From Armillaria gallica (Eukaryota > Basidiomycota > Agaricomycetes > Agaricales > Physalacriaceae): DNA of 64,000 nucleotides. Below, piece by piece: positions 41,081 to 54,193 of the stretch. The translations under genes were made by a program, and so were the position numbers. The notes under the pieces are model-generated. The model did no database searches, was not told the origin of the DNA, and saw only the letters and a list, made by a program, of their open reading frames with translations. The stretch spans positions 1,364,001 through 1,428,000 of the forward strand of contig JBANDB010000001.1 of NCBI GenBank assembly GCA_037576215.1, read 5' to 3'. The stretch's first letter is position 1; every line of letters starts with the position of its first letter.

Positions 41081-41435
41081 CTTGTGTCGACCCTGGCTGA
41101 TGTTACAAGGGGGGAAAAAATCATATCGCTTTGCTATCATTTACGCCCGGCATTGGACCATGCCTTGTAATCCTACCTTATTTTCTCTGCATATTTATGT
41201 ATGGTAAAAATTCAAATCTGGGCATTACATGTATATTCATTACTTCGTACTAAGACATCATACAAGTCCGTGTGTTGTGTCTAAGCGTAGAGTGTCATGG
41301 TTAGAAATGACAGAAAGACTGTATAAGCGACGTTATTTCCGTCGCAAAAAAGAGGGAAGAAGACTACCCGAGCGTATGCGAAAGAAGTACGTAAGTACGT
41401 ATACCATTACGATCTGTGCCATTCGTCGACATCAG
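41081..41435. other. Intergenic / possible last exon of the ABC transporter
   Basis: The final intron of the transporter may splice into this stretch (an acceptor near 41356 would add about 20 codons). Not resolved. Confidence 0.35.
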
Positions 41436-44400
41436 TCAATTACGAAGCAGGCCTCGTGGAGAACTCACATTAAAAACGATGAACCCCACAAAGACATCCA
41501 TGTCGCGCCAGTGATTATCATATTTGATATTGAAGTTCGACTCGAGGTAGGCTTCCGAAGTGCGGAAGGGGCAGAATGAGCATGCGGATGTGGCGGTAGG
41601 GTCAAGGAGGTACCCCCCTGCGTAGCTGATAAAGAGATTCATGTATTCGCTGCATGTTCGGTCTTCCGGTGGCACGATGGTGACATATTCGAGGGGAGAA
41701 CACGTTAGAAGAGAGTTTCCTGCGGCTGTGGAGGAGCATGGGGTAACGAAAAGAGAGAGAGTAGGAAGTGTGGCGTACCATATCCAATTATTCCTTCAAG
41801 GAGGTAAGTAAACGGAGAGAGACGGTACATCCACTGCCACCAGCCCAGAAGGGCGTATGGCTGGAGGACGCCGTTGCTAAAAGTTGACGTGAGATTCAAG
41901 GCCGTCAAAGAGGAGACAGTAAGCTTACAATATAATCACAAACGAAACGAATGGCGAGAAAAGGACGGTGGCGATCTCCGCTCTGGGCGCCATAGCTGCT
42001 ATAGCCTGCAGCATGTCAATAAAGGAAAAACAATATCAGAGATCTTCACAAACGCACCTGGCTAAACGTTGACGTATACAAAGGATACAGGACGCCGAGC
42101 ATCAAGTAGGTATACCCAGCGCGGGAGGTATCAAATCCGACAGCCCAATACCACGTGCAGAATAGCAAACTGGAAGCAATGATCCCCCATGGAACCTCAG
42201 CTAGAATCTGTGCGGTGACCAGCGCGCTCCAGTGATACATCTTACTCGGCCGCTCCCGGATCTCATACACGCTTCGCATGTTAGCGAATTGCACTTGTAT
42301 CTGGCCGCCCATCGGAACACAGAGTACAGTAGGGATGAACACAGCCTGAAGTACGTTAACGTCATGGATGTAATGAAAGCTGGGGAGGCAGGACGCACGA
42401 AAATCTTATTCAATGTTCCCTGCTGACTATCCGCCGAGTGATAGAATGTCACACCAATGAAGAGTCCTCCAATGGCATTAAGAACCATCTTAGACATGAT
42501 GTATGTCGGGTCCCGCCAGAAAGCGATGGTGTTTCGGTGGAGAAGAACATGCATCTGGTATAGCCACGACGTTGGGGTATACGCTGCTTGCACGGGCGGG
42601 TGAATTCGGCCCGTCGTATGAATATCAGCGATCTGCCGCTGCATCTCCTCAAACTCACACGACTCCCGCCAGACCGTGTGCCAGTCTTGCGTGCTCTTAG
42701 CTGTGGCACCAGCACCGATGACATCGAGCATAAATTCCGCACTATAGATGTTCATGAGTCATTTTCGGAAGGAACTTGAATGGAACGTACGGGTTTTCAT
42801 CAGGAAGACATGGGCGCGATCCGTGCGCCTCGAAGTAACGAATGACAGTAGAAGAGTGTGGACCGAGGTCACCAAAGTAGACAGTCTGTCCGCCTTTTTG
42901 GAGAAGGAGGAGCCGGTCGAAGACTTGGAATAGTTCGGCCGAAGGCTGTGATTAGAAGTTAGTAACTTGCATGTCCTCGATGATTGATATTGAATTAACC
43001 TGATGTATTCTACATGTAATGGGTGAGTAAAGCGAAGTATGCGGCGACTATGTACGTACGTGCAAAGAATTGCTTGTCCGCTATCGGCCAGCTGCCGCAG
43101 GAAATACATGATGGCCCAAGCGCTTTGTGAATCAAGGCCGGACGTCGGCTCATCTAAGAAGAGTAGCAGTGCAGGCTGAGAGGCGCATTAATCAGGATTA
43201 ATTGCAAGGGCAAAAACAACTTGATTCTTACCTTTGCCGCAAGCTCGACGCCAATCGTCGTACGCTTTCGATGTTCAATACTAAGTGAGCCAACGCAAGC
43301 ATCGGCATAAGCTTCTAGTCCACACATCTTCAAGCATTCTTCGACACTAAAAACCGGTGAAACCACAGAATATCAAAACACAAATGATACACTTACTAGG
43401 CTTGTTTTTCAGCCAATGGTACACTCGGCGGCTGCCGAAGCTTCGCAGAAAACAACAAAGCCTCCCGAACGGTGGCTGACGGTACATGAGTGTCTAATTG
43501 TTGACAGTACCCACTATACAACACAGCATCAGAAAGATCCCGAATCCAAAGGGCATAGATCAGACTGACGTTTGTGCTTGGAAATCCGGAGGCAATGTCT
43601 GTCCGTTGACAAACCTATCACCGATCACCACTCCAATCTTAACTCTCTCCGCGAGAACATTGAGTAGTGTAGTTTTGCCGGCGCCAGATTCACCCATGAG
43701 CGCGGTCACTTTCCCAGGAACCACGTAGCCTGACACATCATCGAGGAGACGTCTGTCTCCCTCACCAGATATTGGCACTGCGTATTGAAGATGTTGCCAT
43801 GAGAAAATCGGTCGATGGGGAGTTGGTCGTTTGGTCTTCTCGGCTGTAACATTGTCGTCAAGAGGTACCGATTCGGATGTTGCCTTTTCTTCGTCGCAAC
43901 CAGTAGTTGGAAGTGAGATTTGGGTGCCTGGTTTGAAAAGGACGACAGACGTTTCGCCCTCGGAACTTGTGTTATACTCGGTCAGAATGAAGAGAGCAAT
44001 ACAATAAGCCACTTCGAAGGCTATAAGAATAACCAGGTTCTGTGGGCAATGTTAACTGACATATGAGTCGACAGGAATGTGCGCACCGTCCAGATATTGG
44101 AATACGCATAGTCATATGAAAGTTTCAGGAATCGTGACCCTGATACAGATGCTTTCCCTGGTTCAGACCCGACGATAGTACAGACTTGATTCTCCAGCAG
44201 CGCTTGGTTGTACACAGATCCTAGCGGTATGATTTGAGAACATGCGCCATCAATGGTATGGAACTCGTTGCTCATAATAGCATCGAATCTGGCACGGTTA
44301 CGTTAGTTTCCTTACTTCCAAAAGCGAAAGTATAGCAACGAACCCATATTTCAAGGGCTAACAGAACGGAAAGAGGCGCTAATAAGTATATGTCATGCAT

Positions 44401-46914
44401 CAATCTCGGGGGAGACGTACGTTGACATAAGAAATCCACTTGAAAGCACTGATCATGGATGGCCTAGGAACAGTGTAACCTGGACACACATTAGAGAAAG
44501 AAGATCAAGGTCTACGGCACCCTACCCGTGTATAATCCGAGGGCCAAGATAGATATGCCTGCCAGACTTTGAGCGGGAGCGCTGGCCTTACATGCAGCAG
44601 AGATTGCCCTAAACCATGCTTTCATCGCTAAGGATGTAACGAAAATAAAGAGGAAGAAAGTACTACGAAGCTCGTAAGCGAGATGGCATTGAGATCATCT
44701 TTGGACTTACAAGAACTGGGACTAGCGACGTTTGAAATACTCAATACAGTAGCACAGACAAGATACGAAAAAAACATACCACTGATTGCTGAAGTTTAAC
44801 CATAAAATAAACAACGACGCCAAAGACTATACTGGTTACAAATGTTAGGGGTATGTCAACCAACGTTGATGCAATAGCTTCGACAAAGGGATGATACAAA
44901 GCGGCCTTCTTGTGTCTCTCAACGATAGGACGTTGAGAGAACAGCGAGGGGATCTCAGCCATTGACGTCAATGCCGAAAATAATAGAACACTTGGAAAAT
45001 CAGGACAGTGATCTCTCAAGTGTAAGAAATGTGTGCCTACAAGAAAAGCACACCACCCCGGGAATAAAATGCCTCCGTAGTTTCCGGACTATTCATGAAG
45101 ACGGATCCGATGATGATGCCTATTATAACGTAGGTCCTGTTTTTGAAAGCGCGTCAATGAGAACCAATCATTAGAACAGGGAAGAAAACACCAACGAAAA
45201 AGTCAGCCCTATGGCTAACATATCACCATGCATGATCTGCATCTTTCGCAGCATTACAGCCCGAGCTTGCATTGCGATGCTGACGGTATACGGACTGAGA
45301 ACACACATCAGCAGGACGCATCGGGATGGAGGACATTTGCAACCTTTTTTTCCTGCTCGCGGCCGCATGTTCTGCTCGAACACTCTCTTTAAAGGTTAAA
45401 GACTTCTCCTCAGCTTCAATTTCTCCTTCGTATGATGCCATGTCAGTCAGATTTTCCTGTCCCAATTGAGATTGCTTGAAGTGCCTAGCAAACTCCTCGG
45501 CCGTACGAGGGATGGACAGGACGTCGGATCTCGGAAGGCGTGCCATTGGGTCAGTCACAGCTGCAAGGAAGTCTGCGGTGGTTTGTCGATTTACAGGAGT
45601 GTATCCTAGGTCGATAAAATATTGTCTGCAGATGTGTCAGAGAGACGCTTAGTTACAAACAATGACACCAACCTTGCTGCACACGCCGGGCCAAAATATG
45701 CCATCTTCCCTTCGTATATAACGCACACTTTATCGAATAACCGATACAACGGTTCGCCAGCTTGATAAATCGAAACTATCGTCGTAAGACGCATCATATC
45801 CGTTGCGATTCTCAACGCCCGTACAAATTCCAGTGCTGTAGAAGAATCCAGACCGCGCGTGGAGCTATAAGATAGCAAGTCAGTTGATCATAAGAAAAAA
45901 ATCCCGAAGTGAAGCGAGAGCATACTTATCCCACACGCCAATGCAACTTCTCGCCGCAAGCGATTCACAGATAGACACACGCTTCTTTTCTCCCCCACTC
46001 ACTCCACGAACTGAGGCATTCCCAATGGGAGTCTTCCTCGCATGTCGAAGACCGAAGACCGTGCAAAGAATGTCCGTAACTAGCTCGCTGTATACATCTT
46101 CAGATGTGGCCAGGCCCATGTGCGCACGGGGAGATCTTGTCTTCGCAGCGAAAGAGATGGTCTGCTCAACAGTAAGAGTAGGAAAGTGGATATCGTCCTC
46201 CGGACAGTATTGAACATCACCACGATAGTGTTTCTCAAGCTCTGCCGGAAAGATGGAATCATACCGCACATCGCCTTCTACAGCATGATATTCTGCTCGC
46301 TGATTGGCCAGTGTTTTGAGCAAGGTAGAACATCCTGATCCCGGACGACCCAATACCACTAGTATTGCCCAAGTCAGTCGGAGTAGGGCGCGGATAAAAT
46401 TAGACTGACGCAGCATTTCCCCAGGACGCACCACCCCTTCAAATCCGCTGATGATATCGCGAACAGGTGGATGTCGAATTCTTTGGATGACGTCGAGAAT
46501 GCTCCTTGGATCCAAAACTGTTCCGAGTGTAGGCTGATGCGAAGACGATGCGCCCATCCCAACGACACGGAGGTTCCTAAAAATAACGCCCAACTCACGA
46601 GCCTTCACCTGAGCATCATCGCGTCTAATAGTAAGAACGCAACATAAGTTATTCAGGATGTCAGCAAAAAAAAACACCACACACTTCTTAATGAATTCCC
46701 CTAGCGTCCTCTGGAAGTCAAAGCCCACTGAATTTCCTACGGTAGCCGACGAGGCACTGTCATCTCCTACATTGGAACGCTTTGAGAACGTCCGTCGCAA
46801 GCCTTGCATGCCATCGGGGTCGAAATGGCCTGCGTCGACGCGGACGGTGGTAGCCTCGGAGTCGCGATGACGAGGAAGCGATGAAGACGCCCGAGTCACA
46901 CTGGTATCGTCCAT
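41436..46914 (-). CDS. PDR-type ABC transporter (ABCG full transporter)
   Basis: ATG at 46914 with many introns. The order is NBD-TMD-NBD-TMD, typical of fungal pleiotropic drug resistance pumps in the plasma membrane. NBD1 has the fungal Walker [17 protein letters not shown], signature [10 protein letters not shown] and, across an intron, [20 protein letters not shown]1 includes [19 protein letters not shown] and [23 protein letters not shown]2 has [17 protein letters not shown], the degenerate signature [18 protein letters not shown], and [16 protein letters not shown]2 includes [25 protein letters not shown] in part, [12 protein letters not shown] and [14 protein letters not shown], then a Cys-bearing loop ([12 protein letters not shown]). 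The 3' end after FVGFIVFN is uncertain. No frame damage that introns do not explain. Substrate unknown. Confidence 0.9.
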
Positions 46915-47266
46915 GGTAGGATGCCTGCAGACCTTCCTTCCATGAGATCAGGATATAACCTCTGGGGTTATCCTGGGCATAATTAGAACAGTCTAAGCCT
47001 TCGTCGAGATCTGCCTGGAAAATCTTTAGTACATCACGCGGGAAGCCCAAGTGCAGGTAGTAGAGAGGCCAAAGCATCGATTGTGTGCGGACAAGCGTGG
47101 AAGCAGGAAATAACTCGGATTGAAGGTTGAATGTAGGTCAAAGCTGTAGCCTGTTGTAGCGTGGCGACATATGCCACTGCCAATTATGGAGAGATTTAGG
47201 GTTCAGTCATGTGTCGTTGATGAAAATAGATCCATTTGGCAGCATTAACACCGAAGGCTACTGTTC

Positions 47267-49205
47267 TTACCAAGTGGGCTCGGGTTCCGGTCCACGGTCC
47301 AGACAGACACTGAGTTCGAAGTCCCCGACCCGCTTCGCCCATCGGTAAATCTTAACCTTGGTCTTCCCCATCATAACTTCGCGAATTGCCTTCGGGTATG
47401 CTTGTGGATTGTCGGCTTCTATCGCATGGGCTCGAAAGCTGCGCTGCCTGTCATATATCAACAACGAAGGAGGAACATTAACATCATCCGAGACCGCAAG
47501 TCCCGGTACTCGAGTCAACGGCTTCTGAATCTTGATTAAGAAAGGTTTATCTCCGTGAACATTCGAAGGAGGAGCATCGTTGTCTGGGGTGACAGTCGTG
47601 GGGTTCATGGTTCCTTTATTATTCACGTATGATATGTAGAGTTTCTTCCCATGGATGTCCCTCATTGTCGTGACGAAATGGAATTGGACCCAGCTTCCTC
47701 CCTTCAACGACCGACAGAAGTTCTTGTGATCTGCAATAAAACGTCAGTCAAAATAATTAATACGTCTGGAGTCTCGCACCTTTCCAATGGGCTTTCTGGC
47801 AGGCTAGAGGCTGCGCATCAACAATCATTGCGGACGAGTGACTCTACGCGACTTACCTGCACCGCAGTAGGACACAGATTGACATTGAGAGCACCGACTT
47901 GTCGTCCTCTCGCCACAGACCTCACAGCCAAGATTACTGCTTAGTTTTCCGACAGTTATCTGATCAAGGGGACCCAGAGGGACGAGGAAAGAGGTTTTGA
48001 AAGTCTTCTCATAGCGCTCTTTCTGTGGCATGTATTCGGGTACCAAACGTTGAGAATTTTGAAACAGCAACTTGCGTAGTAGAGCCTGTTCCTCCGGCGT
48101 ACAAACGATCTGGGAAGCCCCATCTGCCCGCGGGTACTTTTTTTGAGATGACATTCTGGACGAATTCGATGGTGGCGTTGATGGGTGTACTAATGCTCGC
48201 CGCTTCATAGATCAAAGAAATAAGTGGCGTTCTGTCATTGAGCTTGTAAATGCCCAAGACCTACGATCCCCGAGTTTAGAAATGGAACTAGCGAAGGAAT
48301 CACATAACGTACGCGGATACAGATAGCTTCATTTTGATCTTTGTCTTGCAATATGCTGACCGCCATGCCATCTTCGATATTGCGACACAAATGCCTCAGA
48401 GTTTGCCTTGCATCAAGAAAGGCAGAGTTATACAAGGCAAATGGATCTGGGAGCCCTCGCGCCTGCGCGTTATAGTTCTTCATCGCCTCGGCCATGCTCG
48501 TTCGTTGCATAGCATCAAATGCTGATTTGGGCTGATTCTATCGAATTATCGTCTATAAACGGCGAAAAGGGTATTTTTGACAAAAGTCGCTCACTTTCCA
48601 CAACGGAAGCTTGGAAGGGTTGATCGGAAATTTCCCCAGAGTTGATATCTCCTGCGCAGCACTCAAGGCACTGGCGAGCTTCTTCTCAAGTGCGTCATTG
48701 GACAATTTCAAAGTCGGAGGCAGTTCGACACCCATCGACTTCAACAACCCCAAAATCTGACTCCGATCCTCGACCTTCTCCTATCAGCAAGTATTCTTCA
48801 GGACGCGTACGGCTGCTGCCGACATACCTTGCCTTTATCTTTCTTCTTGGACTGCGCAACGATGATTTTGTTCCAGTCGAAGCAGTCTGTACAGTCGATG
48901 GTATCGTGTAGTTTGCACTTGTAGAGTTGGTAGCCGTCAGCCTTTTTGCCGCTCCTGACTGCGCCGAGAGTGAAAACGTCGCTAATAGGTTTTCGATCCT
49001 AGATGACTCGTGAATGGCAGAGTAGAGGGGAGAAATAGACACTTACTGCGTCCTTAATCAATCTTTTCGCGGCGCCACTGATTCCTTCCATGCTCTCTGC
49101 AATGATGTTGTTACACATGCGATGGTCGCAGTAGCACTTGTTACATAGTTCATTGCCGTGGGCCAGACAGAACATAAGCCGATTGAGAACGAAGTTGTCG
49201 TCCAT
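47267..49205 (-). CDS. MYND zinc-finger protein, possible homopolymer frameshift
   Basis: ATG at 49205 starts MDDNFVLNRLMFCLAHGNEL, followed by Cys-rich CNKCYCDHRMC. Further exons give SDVFTLGAVRSGKKADGYQL, KLHDTIDCTDCFDWNKII, ILGLLKSMGVELPPTL and YNSAFLDARQTLRHLCR. The C-terminal MYND finger reads CEVCGERTTSRCSQCQSVSYCG, with the last ligands in the next exon (KNFCRSLKGG). MYND fingers bind proline-rich peptides. Between PINATIEFVQNVISKK and YPRADGAS the frame changes at a run of seven T (48138-48144, plus strand); six would keep one frame. The last codons PEPTW end in a TAA that is also part of a possible donor (GTAAGA), so a further exon is possible. Confidence 0.78.
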
Positions 49206-49467
49206 TTTACCTGCGAGTGGAAGGTCTGGTAGAAGTATGAAAGAAAACAAAGGGGAGACAACGTTTTGAAAATATGACGCGTGACGTCATACATGGCAAA
49301 TTTTCAGTTTATTTCAGTTTATTCCGGGAAAATATTGTTTGAGGTGAATATCTTCCATTCACAGACTGCCTAAGCTCGAACAAAGAACGCAAAATGCAAT
49401 CTAGTCCATTACATGTGGTATCAGCTACAATAGTACATATTAACAACTGTGATGTTTTACTTTGATC

Positions 49468-50805
49468 TATGCAGGGGGCAAGAACGATATGATCTCAGCC
49501 TTAAGGCTTGCGACCATCTTATCTTTCCCATCAACCGGTTTCCACCCAAGAGCCCGAGAACGATCAGCCCTAACCCGGGCATTGGTTCCAAGGAAAGGCC
49601 AGAGCGGCTATAATAGACAACAGGGATCAGCAACGTCCTATTGACCTGCAGGAAAACAGACGTACCCCGAAGAATGTCTTTTTCTCCTCTTCAGTGTATG
49701 AGCTCGGCTCAGGGTTAGTGCCAATTCCAAGTTCCACCAACGCCTTGGAAATCTCCGCAGCGACTTCCCGCAAGCTGTGTTCACCGTTCTCGAGGAAGTA
49801 GTATCCCTCCGTTCCATGGGCGGTATCAGGTTTTTTCACTACAGTTTCGAATAACAGGACAAAAAAGTTGGCGGCTTGAATCCAATCAGGGTCAATAGAC
49901 GAAGGAAATGCAGGATATACGCACTATCGGACAGAGAAACGTTATGCCAAACATTCACACCGTCCCCGATCATACCACCTTGCTTCCGGAACATGCTGGT
50001 CTTGACGATGGCAGGGAACTGCACAGAGTGGATGTTTTGGATGCCAAGGTCTGCCACGACACCAGTAGCCAAGCCATACACGGTAGGCGGCAGAACGAGG
50101 TAGGAACGTATGTACCCTGGAACAATCAAATTAGAGAACAGAATTTATCATGGGATTGATAGGCACACGTACCTTGCTTGTCTGCGTCCAAGATCAAGAG
50201 ATCCGTCTTCCTGTGGATAGCCTCCTCGGGGATGCTTGCGAAACGATCCAAGTCGAGGTCGGAGAATACAGGGTAGTTGTTGTGCAGACCCAGGGCGTTG
50301 TCTTGAATGACACCAGTCCCGGACTAGAGAGATAAGACGTTAGGCTGGGTAGAGATCCATCCCAGAAGACCTACAGTGTGAATAAGAACAGGTACGGATC
50401 CGTCGGATTCGTGTTTCTTCTTCATCCCATCGAGGATGGCCTGGGCGGCGACATGGTCGTCTGCGTCGACCTATGCACGAAATTGAGCAACACTCCTTTC
50501 CCAGTAACGAAGATGCTTACAAAGGTCAGCACGATGTCTGCTTTCGATGCAGTATCGGCGAGCACGTCGACATCCTTGTAACTTCCAACCACAGTCTTGA
50601 CACCGAGCGTCCTGAGCTTCTCAGCCTTGTCCTCCGACCGTACGAGGGTTGTTATTGTGGCAGGATCGACCACTGTGAGGAGTTTGGAGAGGAAGGAGCC
50701 TCCAATGTATCCTTCAGACAGAAAGGATCAGTAGCAGGTTCACAGAAGATGAAGCGAACCCGGCGCACCAGTAGCACCAGTAATGAAGACCTTGGGCGAC
50801 GACAT
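49468..50805 (-). CDS. NAD(P)-binding epimerase/NmrA-like protein
   Basis: ATG at 50805 begins SSPKVFITGATGAPG and, after an intron, YIGGSFLSKLL: the glycine-rich dinucleotide motif of atypical short-chain dehydrogenases. Later exons give TTLVRSEDKAEKLRTLGV, VDADDHVAAQAILDGMKKK, LIHTVG, PPTVYGLATGVV, GDGVNVWHNVSLSD, TEGYYFLENGEHSLREVAAE and a C-terminus RADRSRALGWKPVDG. The YxxxK pair is not clear. The fold is of the NDP-sugar epimerase or NmrA kind; the substrate is unknown. At least six short introns. It ends with TAG at 49468-49470. Confidence 0.82.
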
Positions 50806-50844
50806 GGCAGCGAAATCTGAGTATCGTCATCCATAGATAGGCTG

Positions 50845-50852
50845 CTTATATA
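50845..50852 (-). promoter_or_regulatory. TATA box of the epimerase-like gene
   Basis: TATATAAG on the minus strand, about 40 bases before the ATG at 50805. Confidence 0.6.
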
Positions 50853-51132
50853 GTTCGTTGTTCCCTCGGAGATCGCTTGACAAAATCAATCCGTGACGGA
50901 AGGACGGCAGTTCGCATGATTGTCGAGAAACAGTTTTTATTGTAATGGTGCCGAGTGTCGTGTCAATCATGCCGACTCGGGGTAAATTCTGGCAAATTTA
51001 GGCATCCGCCCCCTTCATGAAAGTAACCGTGAAACCCGTGTTCCAGTCGTGGTCATTTGATTGCGATATTGTATGTGATGCTGTCCTGGGATGACGGGTT
51101 AATGGTGCTATGCCAAACTAACAGAACCGGGG

Positions 51133-51564
51133 ATGGGTAATTCCGAAATCGGAGAACATCTGAAAGATTTAACGTTGGCTGTTAATGAAGACGATCCCGA
51201 CTCGGACGCGTTTCTTGTACCTCTGTTTTGCCGCTCTTCTATTCTTCGTTGGAATCAAAATCAATTGTTCTTGGTTGTACCCGTCTCCGGGGGAGGCGCC
51301 AATTGCTATTTTCTAACCTTCTTTGTGATGCTTATTACAGCTTAGCCCGCGGAGTCCGAAGCGGCAGGCCCGGGGAACATGATACAAAGCTATATGACCT
51401 ATATGATGACTCGTACGTTGCCAATGTACTTGGCAGACTATATTCGTAAAGTGTTGCCACCACAGGAACTGCATGATTTAGTCAAGGAACGAGTCGAGGA
51501 GACTTACCGGCATGATAAGTACATAAACACCTTGAGTATAATAATGTTCGTCGAGCTACAGTAG
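51133..51564 (+). CDS. Small hypothetical protein, two exons
   Basis: Exon 1 (51133-51216) gives MGNSEIGEHLKDLTLAVNED and DPDSDAFL. An intron ending CAGCTTAG at 51345 joins in frame to exon 2 (51346-51564), which reads PAESEAAGPGNMIQSYMTYM and later MYLADYIRKVLPPQELHDLV, ending FVELQ. Total 100 residues, mostly helical and charged. No family recognised. The acceptor choice is the only one nearby that keeps the frame open. Confidence 0.4.
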
Positions 51565-51747
51565 CGTTGGGCCACAATTTGTACGAATTCCGTCGCTCCG
51601 AGTCGGTACAGGCCTGTACATACTACAGGCGCACGGTTTTTTGGCCTCGGTGGCGGTGCACTTCGGTTAATTACTTCTTGCCTGGTCCAGCATGTCTTTT
51701 GTCGTGATGCCAGTTTTCCAGTTTTCTAGTGCCAGCTAGCACGAAAC

Positions 51748-52543
51748 TTGACAAGTCTGTTGTACCAACGATGTCTACAGTCTACTCAGCTGAAGACGTC
51801 TCTGAAGGGCTTGCGAAAGCCTCTCGCTGATCTAGAGAGCGATCTTGATTTGCTCTGTCGCGCAGTCGTGTCACTGGAAACTCAGATGTTGCATCTTCAG
51901 TCACTTAAAAATGACTACGAGACAGCATTCTCTCCAATATGTCGCATTACCTTGGAGAGCACGATGGAAATTGTACCCCGTTCGTGGAAAGATAGGGTGA
52001 ATTGTTATCGAGAAACGCTGCCCCAAGCTATGGGTGATTACGAAGGTGATGTTGTTCTCCTATGGGTCTATGACGGCGAAGTGGCGAAGAAATCCGACAT
52101 GGTGGAATACTTTGTGTCGTCTGTGAACGCTCCCGTAATCATCCTCTCAATTTTCGTTTGGACCACTATTCGACGAAGGGGGGCCCGGTCGTATGGAAAA
52201 ATATTTCGATATCATGGTTGCCCATTCGACGTGATGGAGGGTGGTAGAAATGACAATCCTCCATCCCTTTTTCACAACTGTCTCTTTCTTGAGCCCCGCA
52301 GGCCGGAGATACTGGTTCCTTCAAGGTCCCCCCCAAACTGGAGAAACTGCAGCTGAAAGCTTGCAAAATCTTGTATCTTTTTCCAACGTAAGAGCATCTG
52401 CTGGAGACAAGCCAACACCCGAATATCTTAAAATCGTCAAATTCGCGGAAAACTTCGCACATTTTCATACAACGACTACAGTATTCAAAACTGGACGTCC
52501 ATGCTGCCGTTCTTTCCTCGTCTCATATCTGGATCACTCATAG
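51748..52543 (+). pseudogene. F-box-like remnant or divergent F-box protein
   Basis: The first 80 residues match the coiled leader of mushroom F-box proteins: repeated L-x6-L spacing in LADLESDLDLLCRAVVSLET, then FSPICRITLESTMEIV where a normal family member has a short SPIRRLP-type core. The core is poorly preserved and no WRDVALS-type block follows in the same frame. Another frame opens at 52241-52543. Either strongly diverged or decaying. Confidence 0.4.
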
Positions 52544-52816
52544 GCGTCTTCACCTGGCTTTCGGCGCAGCATGAAACTACCGCTGTTTTGCCCCTCCCCG
52601 CCCTCACACTGGACTCGGATCTGACACGTCCCACTATTCATCACAGGATGACGTATTGAACTTCTAAAATGATGTTCGGCGGCCGCTATGACGTGAATGC
52701 TTATCACCATCTTTTCAGACAGGGTATCAAATTAAACAGTGTGGACACATGCTTTGGCCAGAGTCTCAACGCGAGGATGCATCGAGTCGCGAGTGCTTTC
52801 ACTCTGCTAGAAATAA

Positions 52817-54147
52817 TCAGTAAGAACGTAACGAAAAGGTGCGTATGAATACCTTATCACTCGACGTCTGTGTTTTCCCTGCCTCAGCATCTGACGTGTG
52901 CCCGAACCGTATATCACCGACCGGAGTGAGGGTTACTGGTTCAGAACCACCATCGTCATCTATCCTGAAAGAGGATGGGTCGCTACGACCCATAACCTTA
53001 AGCAGCATAACAGTTATCAGAACCGTTAGACTATAAATGTGCCCGAGTGAAGCAAAGATGGTGAAACATGCTATATTATAATAGTTAACAACGACTGAAG
53101 ACGAGTAACAACGCTCGCGCACCATTCCAGGCAGTAAAAAGGAAAACTATCATGAGGGTTGTGAAAATGGCGGTCGTGAAGCCGCAAGTCATGGCTTGTA
53201 TCATCACACGGCGCAATATGCTAGATTCGGTATCAGTGGCTGAAAGGAACAAGGGTCATAAGGAATGGCGCGCTCACTTTCTTATATGCGTATATGGGGA
53301 CTGGATGTGTGAACATGCCCAGACCAGTGATCCTGCAATCGTAATGTCCGTTGTTGCACACATCGCGGCATTTGTACTAGATTCCAACCTGGGTAAGCCA
53401 TGGCATTGGATCGAAAAGGCATAACCTCACATCATCAACGGTATAAATGATATGGTGTCGCTCGGATGAGCGAGAATATATATATTTGATACCAGATTGC
53501 AGAGCATCTATAACCGCCATTAGTAAACTGTCATTCGTACCAGCAAAGGGAGACTCGCATGGGCTGTGATGAGAAATATGATGCATCCCGTGATCCATTT
53601 ATTTCTGGTTCTAAACACGCCTGAGATCGAGATGCAAGAGACCTACGAGAGACATACAGCGTCCAATATCGATAACAGAAGGAGGCCTGCGCAATTGAGG
53701 CGGAGGTGTATGTTAGCAAGGCTGCAGTCGGAACAGTCCATGCTGATGATGTCGGGTATGATGCACCTAGATATTAATTGAGCGACAAGTTATGGGACAC
53801 AAAACTGTTACGAAGACATACCATTGTTGATAACCATATACTAGACAGCCGCGTTAGTATCGGAAATACCTAGAACCCTGGCGACGCACGATGTAAACAT
53901 TCGCTACATCTACGATCGAGCAAGCCCCGTCGAGGACCAAAGATGTGAAGATCCAGTAGCGCAACCACTTCGTCGTCGTCAAGAGGCACAAGCAATAGAT
54001 GCTCAGAGCGACCTGGATCGTGTATAGCATAGCGTTCAACCATGAAGACGCCAGAAGCGCCCTAGTAGATTTCCTTCAGAATGACGCCAAGGAGATCTGA
54101 GAGACGTACCCTAAAGAAACATCGAAATTCAATGATTCCCAAGCCAT
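52817..54147 (-). CDS. DUF6534-type seven-transmembrane protein
   Basis: ATG at 54147 (AWESLNFDVSLG), donor at 54109, then ALLASSWLNAMLYTIQVALS and LRYWIFTSLVLDGACSIVDV, the usual first helices of the family. Later pieces are SAWTVPTAALLTYTSASIAQ with FCYRYW, CATTDITIAGSLVWACSHIQ and ILRRVMIQAMTCGFTTAIFT. After a short intron come YNIACFTIFASLGHIYSLTV and a soluble tail rich in Asp and Ser. The typical order (ITDITIAGSL, then a segment near the TDT box, then a tail) supports the call. One exon boundary near 53400-53560 is not settled. Common lineage-expanded family of unknown function. Confidence 0.75.
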
Positions 54148-54184
54148 AGTGTCCACGGCTGGGTTGACCGGCGAAAAGAGAGGG

Positions 54185-54193
54185 CTTTATATA
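54185..54193 (-). promoter_or_regulatory. TATA box of the DUF6534 gene
   Basis: TATATAAAG on the minus strand, 38 bases before the ATG at 54147. Confidence 0.55.

Noticed and set aside
51228..51449. Alternative frame over the small gene at 51.1 kb
   Set aside because: It uses the intron as coding sequence; the spliced model gives a more balanced protein.
53152..53424. 90-codon plus-strand frame at 53.2 kb
   Set aside because: Antisense to the DUF6534 gene, whose membrane motifs lie on the other strand.
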